From contig NZ_JAXMIH010000006.1 of the NCBI RefSeq assembly GCF_034366625.1, positions 372,001 to 436,000 of the forward strand: a stretch of DNA of 64,000 nucleotides, written 5' to 3'. Positions within the stretch are counted from its first letter, which is position 1, and each line of letters opens with the position of its first letter. Origin of the DNA: Prosthecobacter sp. (GTDB lineage: Bacteria > Verrucomicrobiota > Verrucomicrobiia > Verrucomicrobiales > Verrucomicrobiaceae). The position numbers and the translations under genes are program-made. The notes beneath the pieces were generated by a model that saw nothing but the letters and a program-made list of their open reading frames with translations, was not told the origin of the DNA and did no database searches. Positions 8,744 through 19,333 of the stretch are shown here, in pieces.

Positions 8744-9769
8744 ATGAGCACCCTCAAGAACGTCGCCATCGTCGGAGCCACCGGCGCTGTGGGCGCGGAG
8801 ATGATCCGTTGCCTCGAACAGCGCCAGTTCCCCGTCGGCCAGCTTACCCTCCTCGCCTCCGCACGCAGCGCCGGGAAAAAGCTGAAGTTCAAGGGCCAGG
8901 ACATCACGATCCAGGAGCTGACGCCGGATTCGTTCAAGGGCATCGACATCGCGCTGTTCAGCGCCGGCGGCGACATCTCGCGCGACTTTGCCCCGCATGC
9001 CGTGAAGGCCGGTGCCGTGGTGGTGGACAACTCCTCCGCCTTCCGCATGGACCCGGACGTGCCGCTCGTGGTGCCGGAGATCAATGCCGCCGACGTGAAG
9101 GGGCACAAAGGCATCCTCGCGAACCCGAACTGCACTACCGCGATCTCGCTGATGGCGTTGTATCCGCTGCATCAGGCCTTCGGCGTGAAGCGCATCTTTG
9201 CCTCCAGCTACCAGGCCGTGTCCGGCACCGGTGCGCAGGCGATCGAAGAGCTGGCGAACCAGTCCCGCGAGTGGGCATCTCAAAACCGAGCCTGGGACGC
9301 GGCGAAGCTCGACAGCAAGCCGCACGTCTATCCGCACCAGATCGCCTTCAATGCGATCCCGCAGGTCGATTCGTTCCTCGACTCCGGTTACACGAAGGAA
9401 GAGATGAAGATGGAGAACGAAGGCCGCAAGATCATGCACCACGACAAGTTCCGCGCTTCCGTGACCTGCGTGCGCATCCCGGTCTTCCGTGCTCACAGCA
9501 TCGCCATCAGCGCCGAGTTTGAAAAGCCCGTCACGGTCGAAGCCGCGCGTGAAGTGCTCAGCAAGGCTCCCGGCCTCGACGTCCTCGACGATGTGGCGAA
9601 CAAGGTCTATCCGCTGGCGCTCGACATCGCCGGCCGCGACAACTGCGCCGTGGGCCGCCTCCGCATGGACTGCGCCCTCGACAATGGTCTGTCCTTCTGG
9701 GTCGTCGGTGATCAGCTCCTCAAAGGAGCGGCGCTCAATGCGGTGCAAATCGCGGAGTGTCTGCTGTAG
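8744..9769 (+). CDS. asd: aspartate-semialdehyde dehydrogenase
   Basis: A 341-residue protein catalysing NADPH-dependent reduction of aspartyl phosphate to aspartate semialdehyde, the branch point to lysine/diaminopimelate, threonine and methionine. The nucleotide-binding GATGAVG is at 11-17, the nucleophile is Cys130 in ANPNCTT, and [10 protein letters not shown] follows at the substrate site. PHQIAFN and [10 protein letters not shown] are conserved family segments. The length is normal. It stands alone between divergent and convergent genes, so it is probably monocistronic. Diaminopimelate supply links it loosely to the neighbouring L,D-transpeptidase. Confidence 0.97.
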   Translation: MSTLKNVAIVGATGAVGAEMIRCLEQRQFPVGQLTLLASARSAGKKLKFKGQDITIQELTPDSFKGIDIALFSAGGDISRDFAPHAVKAGAVVVDNSSAFRMDPDVPLVVPEINAADVKGHKGILANPNCTTAISLMALYPLHQAFGVKRIFASSYQAVSGTGAQAIEELANQSREWASQNRAWDAAKLDSKPHVYPHQIAFNAIPQVDSFLDSGYTKEEMKMENEGRKIMHHDKFRASVTCVRIPVFRAHSIAISAEFEKPVTVEAAREVLSKAPGLDVLDDVANKVYPLALDIAGRDNCAVGRLRMDCALDNGLSFWVVGDQLLKGAALNAVQIAECLL

Positions 9770-9798
9770 CCATGAGATTTCCCAGGTAAGCAGACTGG

Positions 9799-10557
9799 TC
9801 AGCGTGCAGGCGCAGGTGGCAGGATGCCTGCGGCAGGCTTGTTCCAGTGCAGCTTCAGCAGCTTTGAGACATCGCTGCTTTGCGCGGCGGGCGGCACATG
9901 CTGGTAGCAGAAGGAGATGAGCAGGTTGTCGAGTGGGGAGAGCTTGAGGTCGAAGGTGTTGTTGCCGCCGAAGGTGGAGTCGTGGAACTGCGGGCTGTTT
10001 TTCATGAAGCCGAACCCGGCCAGCAGGTTGTGAAACAGCACATGCTGCTGAAACTCCTCGGTTTGGTCCGGGCTGTCTTTGAGAAACACCAGCGCCTCCT
10101 TCAGGCTGTGATCCTTGTCCTGCCAGAACATGCAGCCGTCCTTGCCGACCATCTTGAGCTGCCGCCGTTTGGCGATGTCCAGCGCGGTAAAATCACGCGA
10201 AGTGCCGACGAAGACATGCAGAACGCCGTCGCCCGGCGTGTTCAGACCGGTGGCCTGGGTGATGCTGGCAAAACTGCTCTCCACAAAGCCCTTCAAGGCG
10301 GGTGAGGTGGCGGTGACCTCCAGCCGCGGCAGTGCCAGCCAGCGGGTGGTTTTGTTCTGGCGGCCGCACAAGACGATGTCGCGCACAAATTTGTCCACCT
10401 GCTGCGTGGGGGTCTGGTAGTCGAGGGTTGGTGCCAGGGCAGGGGATGACTGCGCGTCACGCGCACGGCGATCTGCGGCAGGCTGCCGTTCCCCGATGTC
10501 CTGCGCCGAAGCATGGGCTGTAAGACACATGGCTGCGAGAGTGGTGATGGCTTTCAT
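9799..10557 (-). CDS. secreted DUF2927-like protein
   Basis: A 252-residue protein with signal peptide [19 protein letters not shown]. The body has the pattern of DUF2927: a predicted beta-alpha start ([18 protein letters not shown]), a central GCMFW, a helical [15 protein letters not shown] region in place of the usual metallopeptidase-like helix, then DSTF and [18 protein letters not shown], which matches the DUF2927 ending (DS-F, L-LD-LL--LY-P). The function of the family is unknown. It is the last gene of the minus-strand series with two FecR proteins and a CHASE2 cyclase, 40 bases after FecR-1, so a shared envelope-sensing role is plausible but inferred. Confidence 0.6.
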   Translation of the reverse strand: MKAITTLAAMCLTAHASAQDIGERQPAADRRARDAQSSPALAPTLDYQTPTQQVDKFVRDIVLCGRQNKTTRWLALPRLEVTATSPALKGFVESSFASITQATGLNTPGDGVLHVFVGTSRDFTALDIAKRRQLKMVGKDGCMFWQDKDHSLKEALVFLKDSPDQTEEFQQHVLFHNLLAGFGFMKNSPQFHDSTFGGNNTFDLKLSPLDNLLISFCYQHVPPAAQSSDVSKLLKLHWNKPAAGILPPAPAR

Positions 10558-10597
10558 GCGAGTGAGACGGTTGAAGGAACGGGATGGGCCGCCAAAT

Positions 10598-11926
10598 TTA
10601 CTTCGGCGTGGTCAGGAGCACGAAATCGGCGAGGTCCATCGCCATGACGGTGGCGGCGGTGGAGCCTTGCTTGAAGCTGCCGACCAAGGAAAGATGTGAA
10701 GAGGGAAAGTCTGGGATAATGCGTTTGTCGCGTATCATTATCACCTCAGTCCAGTCGCCATCATTGGCCGTCCCAGACCAAGCTTTGGCAAATTTCCTGC
10801 CTTCAACCCCTGCAAAGTAAGCAGCCGACACATTTTTACTCCGCGCTCGAAACACGATGGCCACTGGACTGCCAGTGAGGTTTTTCGGCATAGGACGAGG
10901 ATTTATTCTGTTTAAACGGCTGTAGCTGTCATCGCTGTAGTTGGTGCCGCTCTGGCCGCCGAAATCGAAGAAGCATTGATAAGCAGCGCCTGGCTGCTTT
11001 GCGGTCCAGACGTAACTCAGCATGCCATCAGCGGACAGCTTGGGTGAGACCGGGTTGCTGTTGCGGCCAGATTTAAGCACCCGCCAGTCAAGATATGGGC
11101 CGATCTTGGGATCCAGGCTGGTGCCGTAATGGACATGATCCACGCTCTCCTCACCAACGACGGACAACTGACCGTTTTGAAACAGCAGGATCTGCAGTTT
11201 CTTCGTGTTTGGCACCGGACTCTTGATGGCGACGGGTATGGGCGTCCGCACCAGGTCGGCGGCGGCGTATTCGGGTGCGTAGCCGTTCTCTTCATCCGTC
11301 ATTGCCCGCATCTCGCTGAGAATGCCGGGGCTGGCGCTCACGGCGTTGCCGGCTTCCAATATGACGCTTTTGCCGCTGCCGGGCTCCGTCACCGTCACGC
11401 TGCCTTCATGCACGCCGATGGTGTCGGTGCCGTCGGTGCTCACCGTGAAGAATTTGGTGCCTTTCACCGCGAGCAGCGCGGCGGGCGTTTTCAGGCGAAA
11501 CTCGCCTGCGGCACGTTTTTTGAGCTCTTCGCCGCTGATGTTCATAAAAAGCCGGCCTTTGAGCAATTCCAGACTGTGATTCTTCTCGGTGGTTTCAGGC
11601 ACCTGCACCGCTGTGTCCGCACCCATGCGTGCGGTTCCGGTGGTGCCGAGCAGCAAGGATGTCGCGCTATTTGCCCCGGTGACAACCCTGCCGCCTTCGG
11701 CAATCAGCGTGGCAGGGATGGCGGGAGTGATGCTGGTTTCAGTCGTGCCGCCGGAGGGAGGAACCATGGCGGTGGCGATCTCGCCTTTCGCCAGCGACGT
11801 GACAGCCCCGCGGCTGGCGAAGGGCAGCGCCTGCGAAACTGTCACCACGGTTTGAGCACGAGCATCGCTGCACATGATCGAGAGCAAGACGGCCAGTGTG
11901 CAGGCGTGCAGATTCGCAGCTTCCAT
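10598..11926 (-). CDS. secreted FecR-domain protein (FecR-1)
   Basis: A 442-residue protein with a signal peptide ending near SDARA (residue 24). The FecR core covers about residues 70-200: ATLIAEGGRVVTGANSATSL, then SLELLKGRLFMNI and FRLKTPAALLAVKGTKFF, followed by GVHEGSVTV. The C-terminal 200 residues are an unassigned, probably beta-rich domain. FecR domains bind extracytoplasmic ligands or relay signals to sigma factors; here no sigma/anti-sigma pair is adjacent and there is no transmembrane segment besides the signal. It is a clear paralogue of the next gene upstream (12053-13315). Confidence 0.85.
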   Translation of the reverse strand: MEAANLHACTLAVLLSIMCSDARAQTVVTVSQALPFASRGAVTSLAKGEIATAMVPPSGGTTETSITPAIPATLIAEGGRVVTGANSATSLLLGTTGTARMGADTAVQVPETTEKNHSLELLKGRLFMNISGEELKKRAAGEFRLKTPAALLAVKGTKFFTVSTDGTDTIGVHEGSVTVTEPGSGKSVILEAGNAVSASPGILSEMRAMTDEENGYAPEYAAADLVRTPIPVAIKSPVPNTKKLQILLFQNGQLSVVGEESVDHVHYGTSLDPKIGPYLDWRVLKSGRNSNPVSPKLSADGMLSYVWTAKQPGAAYQCFFDFGGQSGTNYSDDSYSRLNRINPRPMPKNLTGSPVAIVFRARSKNVSAAYFAGVEGRKFAKAWSGTANDGDWTEVIMIRDKRIIPDFPSSHLSLVGSFKQGSTAATVMAMDLADFVLLTTPK

Positions 11927-12052
11927 AGGTGCATCGTGGGCTGCGCCATGGGTAGGTCAAGCATTTACCATCACGAACACCCCCTGTAAGCACAGAATGC
12001 TTTGGAACATAAGATCGGCATGTGCCCCGGTCTTTCATGGCAGCGGTTTGTG

Positions 12053-13315
12053 CTAATTCTCCTGCGTGATCAGCGTGATGCCGGTGATTTCGATGACGGG
12101 CTGCTTGTCGGGATCAGCATTGAACTGCCTGATGGAATCCAAGATGCCGCACTTCAAGAGCAAAGGGTTTGGCAACTTGTCAGTCTGGGCGCGGTCAAAC
12201 GGCACAACCACGGTCCATTCCCAGGTGTTCGATGTCTTTGGTGCGCTGTTCGAAGAACCTTGGAATGGCAGGTGATCATCGCCGCTCCTGGCAGACGAGG
12301 CTGTGAGAGCCGCAAAAAACGCTGCATTGGAAATGGAGATATGTGGCAGGTTCCAGCACCGCACCACCAGTTCCAGCGCCACGGCCTTGCGTTTGATTTT
12401 ACGGACGTCGAGTTCGAGCTCGGCTGCCACCGCAGGGATTGGCTGCTTGCCGTAGGCATTCACATCCAGGGCGAACTGATATTCAGTTCCAAGCTTGTTG
12501 TCGGGGTGAAAACTCTTGGTGCCCTTGCCATAAGGGTGCTGGGGTTGTTTCCACTCCGCTTTCAGCGGTTCGCGCCGCAGTTGTGCCTCGGCGTAGTTTG
12601 GCTCCAGTTTTTTCTCGTCGAGATTCAGGTTGCGAGGCTTGGAAATTTCCGTGGCGGTGACTGTCACCACCTGACCTGCGGTCAGGGCGACAGACGATTC
12701 ACCACCGGGATGATACACGATCACCTCGCCCTCATGCACGCCCACCACTTCCCCGGCGGGGGTGGTTTCGGCAAAAAACCGGGTGCCTTTGACGGCGAGC
12801 AGCGCGGAAGGCGTTTTGAGGCGGAAAGTGGCAGGCCCGCGCTGCTTCACCTGCTCAGGATCGATATTCAGGAACAGCCGGCCCTTGAGCAGCTCCAAAC
12901 TGTGACTCCTGCGTTCGTGGTCGAACTGCTCTTTCGGCGTCCATTTGGGATCAGGCTTCGGTGGCAGTCGAACCTCCGTTTCCGCACCGAGTTTCGCCGC
13001 TCCGGCAGTGGGCAAAATGATGGCAGCGGAAGAACCGGCCCCCGTGCTGATCGCGGCATTGTCACCAGCGGCCACAATGCCGGTGGTCTGATTCGCCTCG
13101 TTTGTGTCGAAATTGACTGTGCCGCCTTTTCCTGACGCGGTATCGGCTTTCACCATTCCCTTCGCGGCGTAAACGAGAACTTGGTCCGTGGGAACCGCGC
13201 CCTTGGTGAACCACGGGGGGGTGGGAGTGGTCGTTGTGGTCTGGGCTGAACAGAGGTGAATTTGCCATGACAGCCCTGCTGCCAGCACACTGATGCCACG
13301 AAGAAAAGTGTTCAT
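12053..13315 (-). CDS. secreted FecR-domain protein (FecR-2)
   Basis: A 420-residue protein. I start it at ATG 13315 (MNTFLRGIS), which yields a signal peptide ending near CSAQ; a longer frame adds eight residues that break it. The FecR region repeats the paralogue's hallmarks, SLELLKGRLFLNI and FRLKTPSALLAVKGTRFF, plus GVHEGEVIVYHPGG. A Thr/Pro-rich linker (TTTTTPTPP) follows the signal peptide. The C-terminal part (about 250-420) is not recognised. It starts 33 bases after the cyclase stop and likely belongs to one operon with it. The duplicated FecR pair suggests two ligand specificities or a heteromer. Confidence 0.85.
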   Translation of the reverse strand: MNTFLRGISVLAAGLSWQIHLCSAQTTTTTPTPPWFTKGAVPTDQVLVYAAKGMVKADTASGKGGTVNFDTNEANQTTGIVAAGDNAAISTGAGSSAAIILPTAGAAKLGAETEVRLPPKPDPKWTPKEQFDHERRSHSLELLKGRLFLNIDPEQVKQRGPATFRLKTPSALLAVKGTRFFAETTPAGEVVGVHEGEVIVYHPGGESSVALTAGQVVTVTATEISKPRNLNLDEKKLEPNYAEAQLRREPLKAEWKQPQHPYGKGTKSFHPDNKLGTEYQFALDVNAYGKQPIPAVAAELELDVRKIKRKAVALELVVRCWNLPHISISNAAFFAALTASSARSGDDHLPFQGSSNSAPKTSNTWEWTVVVPFDRAQTDKLPNPLLLKCGILDSIRQFNADPDKQPVIEITGITLITQEN

Positions 13316-13348
13316 TGAAGGCCAGCCTGCGACCGGCATGCGCGGCAG

Positions 13349-15250
13349 TCAAGCACCCACCACCTCGAACACCACCTGTGGCTCGGGAATGCCTTTGAGT
13401 GTGAGATCATGATGTGGTTTGGTCTGCACCTGCTCATGCACCAGCGAGTGCGTGCGGGCGGAGATGAGAATCTTGCCGCCGTCAGCCTGGGATTCGATGC
13501 GGGCGGCGAGATTGACGCCGCGGCCGATCACGGTGTAATCGAGAAAGGCCGCAGAACCAAAGCTGCCCACGGTGACATAGGCGGTATGAATGCCGATGCC
13601 GATATGCAGCGGCTCGTTGCCGTGCCTGGCCCAGTTTTCGTTCAGACGGGTCATCTCGCGCTGCATGTCGAGCGCCATGCGCACGGCACGCAGGGCGTGA
13701 TCCTCAGCTACTGCCGGCGCGCCGAAGAACACCATGATGCAGTCGCCGATGAACTTGTCGAGCGTGCCGCCGTGGCGCTCGATGAGCGGGGTCATGGCGG
13801 TGAAGTACTCGTTCAAACGTGTGGCGACCTCGTCCGGCTCGGCACGTTCGGTCCAGGCGGTGAAGCCGCGAATGTCCGAGAAGAAGATGGTGAGTTCACG
13901 GCGCTCGGTTGCGGCAGGGGTGGCTTGTTCCGTGTCCACCAAGCGTTCCAGCACTGGACGGGCGATGTAGCGGCCCAGCACACCGACCACGCGCGAGCGA
14001 TCCTGCTTAATGGCGGCGGCTTCCAGCCCCAGTAGGGCCAGCGTGGCCGTGCCAAAGGTCATCCAGGCAGGCACCACCGGCAGAATGAAGTTCGCGCTGG
14101 CCGCTAGGACGGCGACACCACTCCAGACGGCGGTCATCACAAGGAAAATGACAATTCCCAACCACGAGCGCGCGGGCCACATGCCGAGGCCGAGCAGCGC
14201 TCCCGCGAGGATGATGAGCAGCGCCTGCTGCCAGCGCGGCAGGAAATGCAGATGGCTGCCCGTCAGGATGTTGCTCACCACCGTGGCCTGCACAGCCACG
14301 CCCGGTACGCGACCGATGGAGGAACTGACCACATCGGTGTTGCCCGTGCTGACGAGGCCGACGAGAACGATGCGATCTTTCACCGCCGCCTCGACCTGAG
14401 CACCCAGTTCCTGCGACTGCACCGCTTGATAGAGATCGAGGTATTCAAACGCCGGCATGAAAACGCCGAGTTCACCGAGAAAATTGACCCGATACTGACA
14501 TTGGACATCGATGGGAATGCGCAGCGTGCCGCGCGGCGTGTCCACCAGCGTGACTTCCTTTCCCGGCACGATGTTGATTTGATCCGCACGCAGACCCAGG
14601 GCGGCAATGACCGTCTGCATCGCCAGACTGGGATACAAACGCCCGTCATGCGCAAAGAACAGCGGCACCCGGCGGATGACACCATCGGCGTCCGGTACGG
14701 CGTTCACCGCGCCATAACTGACCGGCAGCTTCGCGAAGGGCGCGACCGGCATGTGTCCGCGCACGAGATGCAGCTCGTTCACACGCAGGCCAAAGCGGCT
14801 GGCATCCGTGATGAAATGCGCGCGATTCTCCGCTTTGGGCGCATGCCAGTCAGGCTCGGCGGCCTCAAAGTGATAGGCCAGCGTGACATTGGTCTGCTTT
14901 TCGATGGCGGCCTGCAGTCGCGCATCCTGCTCCGCATCCGCCGAGGGTTCGGTGAACAGCACGTCAAAGGTGGTGTGCTTTGCACCGGCGGCGTTCAGAA
15001 TGCTCAGCACATCGCCATGCACCGCACGCGGAAACGGCCAGCGGCCAAGCTGCGAGCCGACATCGCGATCCCCGATGCCCACCAGCCGCACGTCATCGGA
15101 AACCACCTGCGGCTTCCGCAGGCGCAACCGGTAGTCCACCGTTAGATCCTCCAGCGAGTCCAGCGCGCCGCACCATGCCAGCGCGGCGAAGATCGTGCCA
15201 ATGAAACCGCCAAGGATGGCGCGTGCTTTGAGCAATAGCAGACCTTTCAT
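13349..15250 (-). CDS. CHASE2-domain class III adenylate/guanylate cyclase
   Basis: A 633-residue membrane protein; ATG 15250 (MKGLLLLK) puts the first transmembrane helix at the N-terminus. Residues about 30-320 are an extracytoplasmic CHASE2 sensor (DYRLRLRKP, FDVLFTEPS, VLVGLVSTGNTDV). Three hydrophobic helices follow (about 330-415), then the catalytic domain with FFSDIRGFT (first metal-binding Asp), FIGDCIMVFFGAP (second metal Asp) and VIGRGVNLAARIES. The purine-specifying residues were not resolved, so cAMP versus cGMP is open. It heads a cluster with two secreted FecR proteins, which could act as periplasmic ligands or modulators of the sensor domain. Confidence 0.92.
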   Translation of the reverse strand: MKGLLLLKARAILGGFIGTIFAALAWCGALDSLEDLTVDYRLRLRKPQVVSDDVRLVGIGDRDVGSQLGRWPFPRAVHGDVLSILNAAGAKHTTFDVLFTEPSADAEQDARLQAAIEKQTNVTLAYHFEAAEPDWHAPKAENRAHFITDASRFGLRVNELHLVRGHMPVAPFAKLPVSYGAVNAVPDADGVIRRVPLFFAHDGRLYPSLAMQTVIAALGLRADQINIVPGKEVTLVDTPRGTLRIPIDVQCQYRVNFLGELGVFMPAFEYLDLYQAVQSQELGAQVEAAVKDRIVLVGLVSTGNTDVVSSSIGRVPGVAVQATVVSNILTGSHLHFLPRWQQALLIILAGALLGLGMWPARSWLGIVIFLVMTAVWSGVAVLAASANFILPVVPAWMTFGTATLALLGLEAAAIKQDRSRVVGVLGRYIARPVLERLVDTEQATPAATERRELTIFFSDIRGFTAWTERAEPDEVATRLNEYFTAMTPLIERHGGTLDKFIGDCIMVFFGAPAVAEDHALRAVRMALDMQREMTRLNENWARHGNEPLHIGIGIHTAYVTVGSFGSAAFLDYTVIGRGVNLAARIESQADGGKILISARTHSLVHEQVQTKPHHDLTLKGIPEPQVVFEVVGA

Positions 15251-15324
15251 GCGGGATGGACCACGATATGCGTGATCGACACAAAGCCGCAAGGCGGTAA
15301 ATCAACACATCTGCGTTTTGTATC

Positions 15325-15717
15325 TCACAGCCCCAGCAGTGCGCGCATGCGTTCCTTCGGAATGCCGCCGACTTCGCGTCCAGTCTCACGACCGGATTTG
15401 TAGGCGATGAAGGCGGGGATGCCCCGCACACCATGCTCGCGGGCGAGCTTGGGCTCTTCATCGACGTTGATGCGGATCACGATTGCCTTGCCTTTCAATT
15501 CTTGCGCAAGCTCATCGACCATCGGGCCGACGACTTTGCACGGACCGCACCAGTCGGCATAGAACTCGACGAGCACCGGCACCTTGGCCGTGCGCACGGC
15601 GGAGAGCGAGGACGTGCCGCCCGACGATGATCCCGGCCGGTTCATGTCGAACACGATCCAGCCGATGTAGAGCATGACGGCTCCGACGAGCCAGAGATGG
15701 AAGTTGCCCTTGTTCAC
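15325..15717 (-). CDS. membrane-anchored thioredoxin-like protein
   Basis: A 130-residue protein. No ATG fits, so I chose GTG 15717, the first start after the upstream gene ends; it gives one transmembrane helix (about residues 7-21, LWLVGAVMLYIGWIVF). The thioredoxin fold follows with WCGPC in FYADWCGPCK and the cis-Pro in GVRGIPAF. The predicted topology (short cytoplasmic N-terminus, one helix) puts the active site in the periplasm, where it would reduce or exchange disulfides. It ends 74 bases before the cyclase start and begins 40 bases after the deacetylase-like gene. Confidence 0.8.
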   Translation of the reverse strand: MNKGNFHLWLVGAVMLYIGWIVFDMNRPGSSSGGTSSLSAVRTAKVPVLVEFYADWCGPCKVVGPMVDELAQELKGKAIVIRINVDEEPKLAREHGVRGIPAFIAYKSGRETGREVGGIPKERMRALLGL

Positions 15718-15757
15718 ACGGTACCATCCGGGCCGGTTTTTGATCTGGCAAGCAGGA

Positions 15758-17110
15758 TCACGCCTTGAAGTTGATCGTTGAGACTCCCTTGACCATTTTG
15801 AAACAGAGCAAGGTGGCGTCTTTTTCACGGCACCACATGCCGGGCTTGAGTTTGAGGCGTGAATCGACTTCCGTCAGCGATTCTGGCACTCCCACAGTCG
15901 CCGGCACCGCAAGCGTGAATTCCTCGCAGGCAAACGGTGCCATGAGTGTCACGGCACGCTTCGCCGTATCGAATTCGATGCGCGTCAGTTCCTTTGCGGC
16001 CCAGTAGCGGGCGATCTCGCTGAGTTTCATCCAGTGGAGGTGATCGAACGTCGCGTGGAGTCGCTTCACGACCTCGCGGAAGATTTCGAAACCGATTTCG
16101 AGGCCGTTCCAATAAATGCCGGTCCAGTGGCAGACGATGATCGCGGGTTCACCGCGCTGGATGACCTCGACCATGCGGCCGGATTTGCCGTCTGCGGTGA
16201 TGAAGGCGTCCGCGCCTTTCGGTGTCACGCAATCCCAGCCGCCGGACCAATCACCCGTGCAGCCGAGCACATGCACGACGCAGTGCGGATCGTCGGAATC
16301 GAGACCACTGGCGTTTTGCACGATGGGGGCCACGCTTTGCCCGCCCTTGTCATACAGATCGCGGAAGTAGTGCGGGATCTCCGCTTTGAAGACACTGCGA
16401 CACGATTCGAACGTCGCCTGCGCAAGCTGTGGCCGCGCCTTGCTGCCGAATCCGCCGGGCGTGGTGATGCCTTCGCACGGCAGGCCGATGTTTTTCAAGA
16501 TCGTGAGCGCATAGCTCATGTAATCGGCGATTTCGTCGGCGCTGCGGCCATTGCACCAGTCCCAGTTCTCCATGAAACACGGGCTGATCTCGGGATACGG
16601 GTGGCCGGTCTTCGTGTCGATGATGCGCGTGTGTGTGACCATCTCGGGATGGATGTCCCAGTTTGGCATGAGGCGCTCCCGCACGAGCTTGATGCTGTCC
16701 TGCAACTCACGCTGGCTCCAGCCGGGAATTTCGCGGTCGAGACGGCCAACGCATGCCGGAAACGGCACGATGCTGTACTTGCCCTTCACGCCATTCTCCG
16801 TGGCCCAGTCGGCGAATTTGCGCACGAAGCTGTCGGGAATCTCATCCGGCCAGCTTTTCCACGGGTAGTGGTCGTAGCGCCCGGGATTCGCCACCGCGAA
16901 CTGCGGGATGGCGAACTTGTTGAGGTTTACCAAGCACGTCGAATCATCAATGATGATGCTCACCGGCACACGGGCGCGTGGATTGAGCACTTTCACCGCC
17001 GCGTCCTGCCTTGGGCGGTCACCCGGCACTTGGCCGAGCAGTTGGGAACCGAACGTGAGTGCGGAGGCCTCAAGGAAACGGCGGCGGGAAAGGTGGAACG
17101 GCATGGCCAT
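15758..17110 (-). CDS. Tat-exported polysaccharide-deacetylase-like protein
   Basis: A 450-residue protein with a Tat signal ([12 protein letters not shown]). The mature region begins with [12 protein letters not shown], the Asp-rich first strand of NodB-type carbohydrate esterase 4 folds, and continues with [23 protein letters not shown] (candidate metal-ligand His) and [15 protein letters not shown] near the end of the barrel. These fit a deacetylase-like (beta/alpha) barrel but the standard MT1-MT5 set is not intact by eye, so activity is uncertain. The C-terminal 80 residues look like an added beta domain. It is divergent from the transketolase gene. Confidence 0.65.
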   Translation of the reverse strand: MAMPFHLSRRRFLEASALTFGSQLLGQVPGDRPRQDAAVKVLNPRARVPVSIIIDDSTCLVNLNKFAIPQFAVANPGRYDHYPWKSWPDEIPDSFVRKFADWATENGVKGKYSIVPFPACVGRLDREIPGWSQRELQDSIKLVRERLMPNWDIHPEMVTHTRIIDTKTGHPYPEISPCFMENWDWCNGRSADEIADYMSYALTILKNIGLPCEGITTPGGFGSKARPQLAQATFESCRSVFKAEIPHYFRDLYDKGGQSVAPIVQNASGLDSDDPHCVVHVLGCTGDWSGGWDCVTPKGADAFITADGKSGRMVEVIQRGEPAIIVCHWTGIYWNGLEIGFEIFREVVKRLHATFDHLHWMKLSEIARYWAAKELTRIEFDTAKRAVTLMAPFACEEFTLAVPATVGVPESLTEVDSRLKLKPGMWCREKDATLLCFKMVKGVSTINFKA

Positions 17111-17241
17111 TAAACGTCCGAATCGCCCCAGTTTTCGGCCTTGAATCCACCCCCTGCGCCGGTAAAGAACGCTCCCCCTGCGCCTGGCCGCCTCCGGTGC
17201 TTCTCCCCAACTCTCAGCCCTACGCTCTCAGCTCTTTGCCC

Positions 17242-19218
17242 ATGAACAAACCCATCCTCGCCCAAGCCGCCAACGAAGCCCGTGGTCTCGCCATGGACGC
17301 CGTACACAAGTGCTCCTCCGGCCACCTCGGCCTGCCGCTGGGTGCGGCGGAGATCGGCGCCGTCCTCTTCGGCCACGCCCTCCAGTGCGACCCCGCCGCG
17401 CCGAAATGGCTGAACCGCGACCGTTTCATCCTCAGCGCCGGCCACGGCTCGATGTTCCTCTATTCGTGGCTGCATCTGTCAGGTTACGACCTGCCGATGA
17501 AGGAGTTGGAAAACTTCCGTGCGCTGCACAGCCGCACGCCGGGCCACCCGGAATCCTTTGAGACGGTGGGTGTCGAATGCACCACCGGCCCGCTCGGCCA
17601 GGGCGTGGCAAACGCGGTCGGCTTCGCGATGAGCGGCAAGATGGCCGCGGCTAAGTACAACACGGCGGACCACAAGCTATTCGACAGCCACGTCTTCGTG
17701 CTCGCTGGCGACGGCTGCCTGCAGGAAGGCGTGGCGCGCGAGGCGGTCGCCTTTGCCGCCCACAACGGCCTCGACAACCTGATCCTCATTTTCGACTCCA
17801 ACGACGTGACGCTCGACGCCATGGCAAAGGTCACGCAGAGCGAGGACACGCATAAGGTTTACGAGGCGATCGGCTGGGACGCCATCACCATCGACGGCCA
17901 TGACATGGATGCCGTGCTCGCCGCCATCGACCGCGCCAAGATCAGCGACAACGGCAAGCCAAAGATCATCATCGCCAAGACCGAAATCGGCCGTGGCATC
18001 GTCGAAGTGGCCGGCACCGCCAAGGCGCACGGCGAAGGCGGCGCAAAATTCGTCGATGCCGCCAAGAAGAGCCTCGGCCTGCCGGACGGCGCTCATTTCT
18101 ACGTCAGCGACGCGGTCAGCACTTACTTCAACGAGCTCAAGACCAAGCGCGCCGAAGCCCGTGCCGCCTGGCAGAAGCGTTTCGAAGCCTGGGGTGCGGC
18201 CAATCCCGCGCTCAAGGCCCAGCTCAATGACGCCATCAATCACAAGTACTCGTCCGAAGAGCTGCTCAAGCTCGTCCCCGAGTATCCCGCCGAAGGCAAG
18301 GCCGCCACGCGCAACAGCGGCGGAGACATCCTCAATCACATCGCCAAAGCCATCCCGCACATGGTCACCGGCAGCGCCGATCTCTTCGGCTCCACGAAGA
18401 ACTATCTCAAGGACGGCGGAGATTTCTCCAAGAACAACCCGACCGGCCGCAACATCTGGTTCGGTATCCGCGAGCACGCCATGGCTGGCATCGTGAACGG
18501 CATCAAATACGACGGCCTGTTCCGCGCCAGCAGCGCCACTTTCCTCGTCTTCGCCGACTACTGCCGCCCCAGCATCCGCCTCGCCGCGCTCGCCGGCCTG
18601 CCCGCCACCTACATCTTCACGCATGACTCCGTCGGTGTGGGTGAAGATGGCCCGACGCATCAGCCGGTCGAAACCGTCAGCTCGCTGCGCCTCATCCCGA
18701 ATCTCGATGTCATCCGTCCTGGCGATGCCGAAGAATGCGCGGGTGCCTTTGCCGCCGCCTTCAGCCGCAACGACGGCCCCACGCTGCTCGCCCTCAGCCG
18801 TCAGGATTTGCCGCATCAAGGCCACGTCAGCGCCGCCACACGTCGTGAAGGCACGCTCAAAGGTGCTTACGTCCTTGTGAAGGAAACCGCGCCGCTCGAA
18901 GCCATCGTCATCGCCACCGGCTCCGAAGTTCAGTGGGCCGTCGAAGGCGCGAAAGGCAAGCCCGGCGTCCGCGTCGTCAGCATGCCATGCATGGAGCGTT
19001 TCGACCGCCAGGACGCCGCGTATCGCGAAAGCGTGCTGCCCGCCGCCTGCACGAAGCGCATCGCCATCGAAGCCGGTGTCTCCGCCCTCTGGTGGAAATA
19101 CGTCGGCACGCAGGGCCAGATCATCGGCATTGACCGCTTCGGCATCAGCGCCCCCGGCAACACCGTCTTCAAAGAACTCGGCATCACCGCTGAAGCCGTC
19201 GCGAAGGCGCTGGCCTGA
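17242..19218 (+). CDS. tkt: transketolase
   Basis: A 658-residue full-length transketolase, a thiamine-diphosphate enzyme moving two-carbon units in the pentose-phosphate pathway. ATG 17242 gives the family N-terminus ([18 protein letters not shown]). The ThDP-binding motif GDGCLQEGV begins near residue 154, GIREHAM is the conserved glutamate region of the pyrimidine domain, and [17 protein letters not shown] is the transketolase signature. The usual SGHPG is SGHLG here, a minor change. The 130-base leader upstream is pyrimidine-rich with CCCCTGCGCC present twice. A strong intrinsic terminator follows. Confidence 0.97.
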   Translation: MNKPILAQAANEARGLAMDAVHKCSSGHLGLPLGAAEIGAVLFGHALQCDPAAPKWLNRDRFILSAGHGSMFLYSWLHLSGYDLPMKELENFRALHSRTPGHPESFETVGVECTTGPLGQGVANAVGFAMSGKMAAAKYNTADHKLFDSHVFVLAGDGCLQEGVAREAVAFAAHNGLDNLILIFDSNDVTLDAMAKVTQSEDTHKVYEAIGWDAITIDGHDMDAVLAAIDRAKISDNGKPKIIIAKTEIGRGIVEVAGTAKAHGEGGAKFVDAAKKSLGLPDGAHFYVSDAVSTYFNELKTKRAEARAAWQKRFEAWGAANPALKAQLNDAINHKYSSEELLKLVPEYPAEGKAATRNSGGDILNHIAKAIPHMVTGSADLFGSTKNYLKDGGDFSKNNPTGRNIWFGIREHAMAGIVNGIKYDGLFRASSATFLVFADYCRPSIRLAALAGLPATYIFTHDSVGVGEDGPTHQPVETVSSLRLIPNLDVIRPGDAEECAGAFAAAFSRNDGPTLLALSRQDLPHQGHVSAATRREGTLKGAYVLVKETAPLEAIVIATGSEVQWAVEGAKGKPGVRVVSMPCMERFDRQDAAYRESVLPAACTKRIAIEAGVSALWWKYVGTQGQIIGIDRFGISAPGNTVFKELGITAEAVAKALA

Positions 19219-19228
19219 TAAGGGGAGC

Positions 19229-19246
19229 GCGGACACTTTTGTCCGC
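19229..19246. repeat. short palindromic hairpin (GCGGACA family)
   Basis: GCGGACA-CTTT-TGTCCGC, a perfect 7-bp stem, directly after the transketolase stop and just before the terminator. The GAGCGCGGACA context resembles the other intergenic palindromes of this window. Confidence 0.6.
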
Positions 19247-19265
19247 TTCCGCGTCACAACTCACG

Positions 19266-19294
19266 AAGGGAGGCTGGCAACAGCCTCCCTTTTT
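19266..19294 (+). terminator. intrinsic terminator after transketolase
   Basis: GGGAGGCTG-GCAA-CAGCCTCCC gives a perfect 9-bp stem (extended by flanking A/T pairs) with a tetraloop, followed by TTTTTC on the plus strand. It is the clearest rho-independent terminator in the window and separates transketolase from the secreted unknown that follows. Confidence 0.9.
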
Positions 19295-19333
19295 CTTGGC
19301 GTCAATTGACGGCACTTGTGGCAAAATGAGGAC

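Noticed and set aside
12002-13135. Open frame of 377 codons on the plus strand across the FecR-2 gene
   Set aside because: The minus strand encodes a clear FecR protein with signal peptide here; the plus frame has no recognisable content.
17152-17186. Direct repeat CCCCTGCGCC in the transketolase leader as an operator
   Set aside because: Two short GC-rich copies in a pyrimidine-rich leader can arise by chance and show no dyad symmetry.
17677-19257. Open frame of 526 codons opposite transketolase
   Set aside because: It lacks motifs and covers a full transketolase gene with strong signatures; it is a codon-bias shadow.
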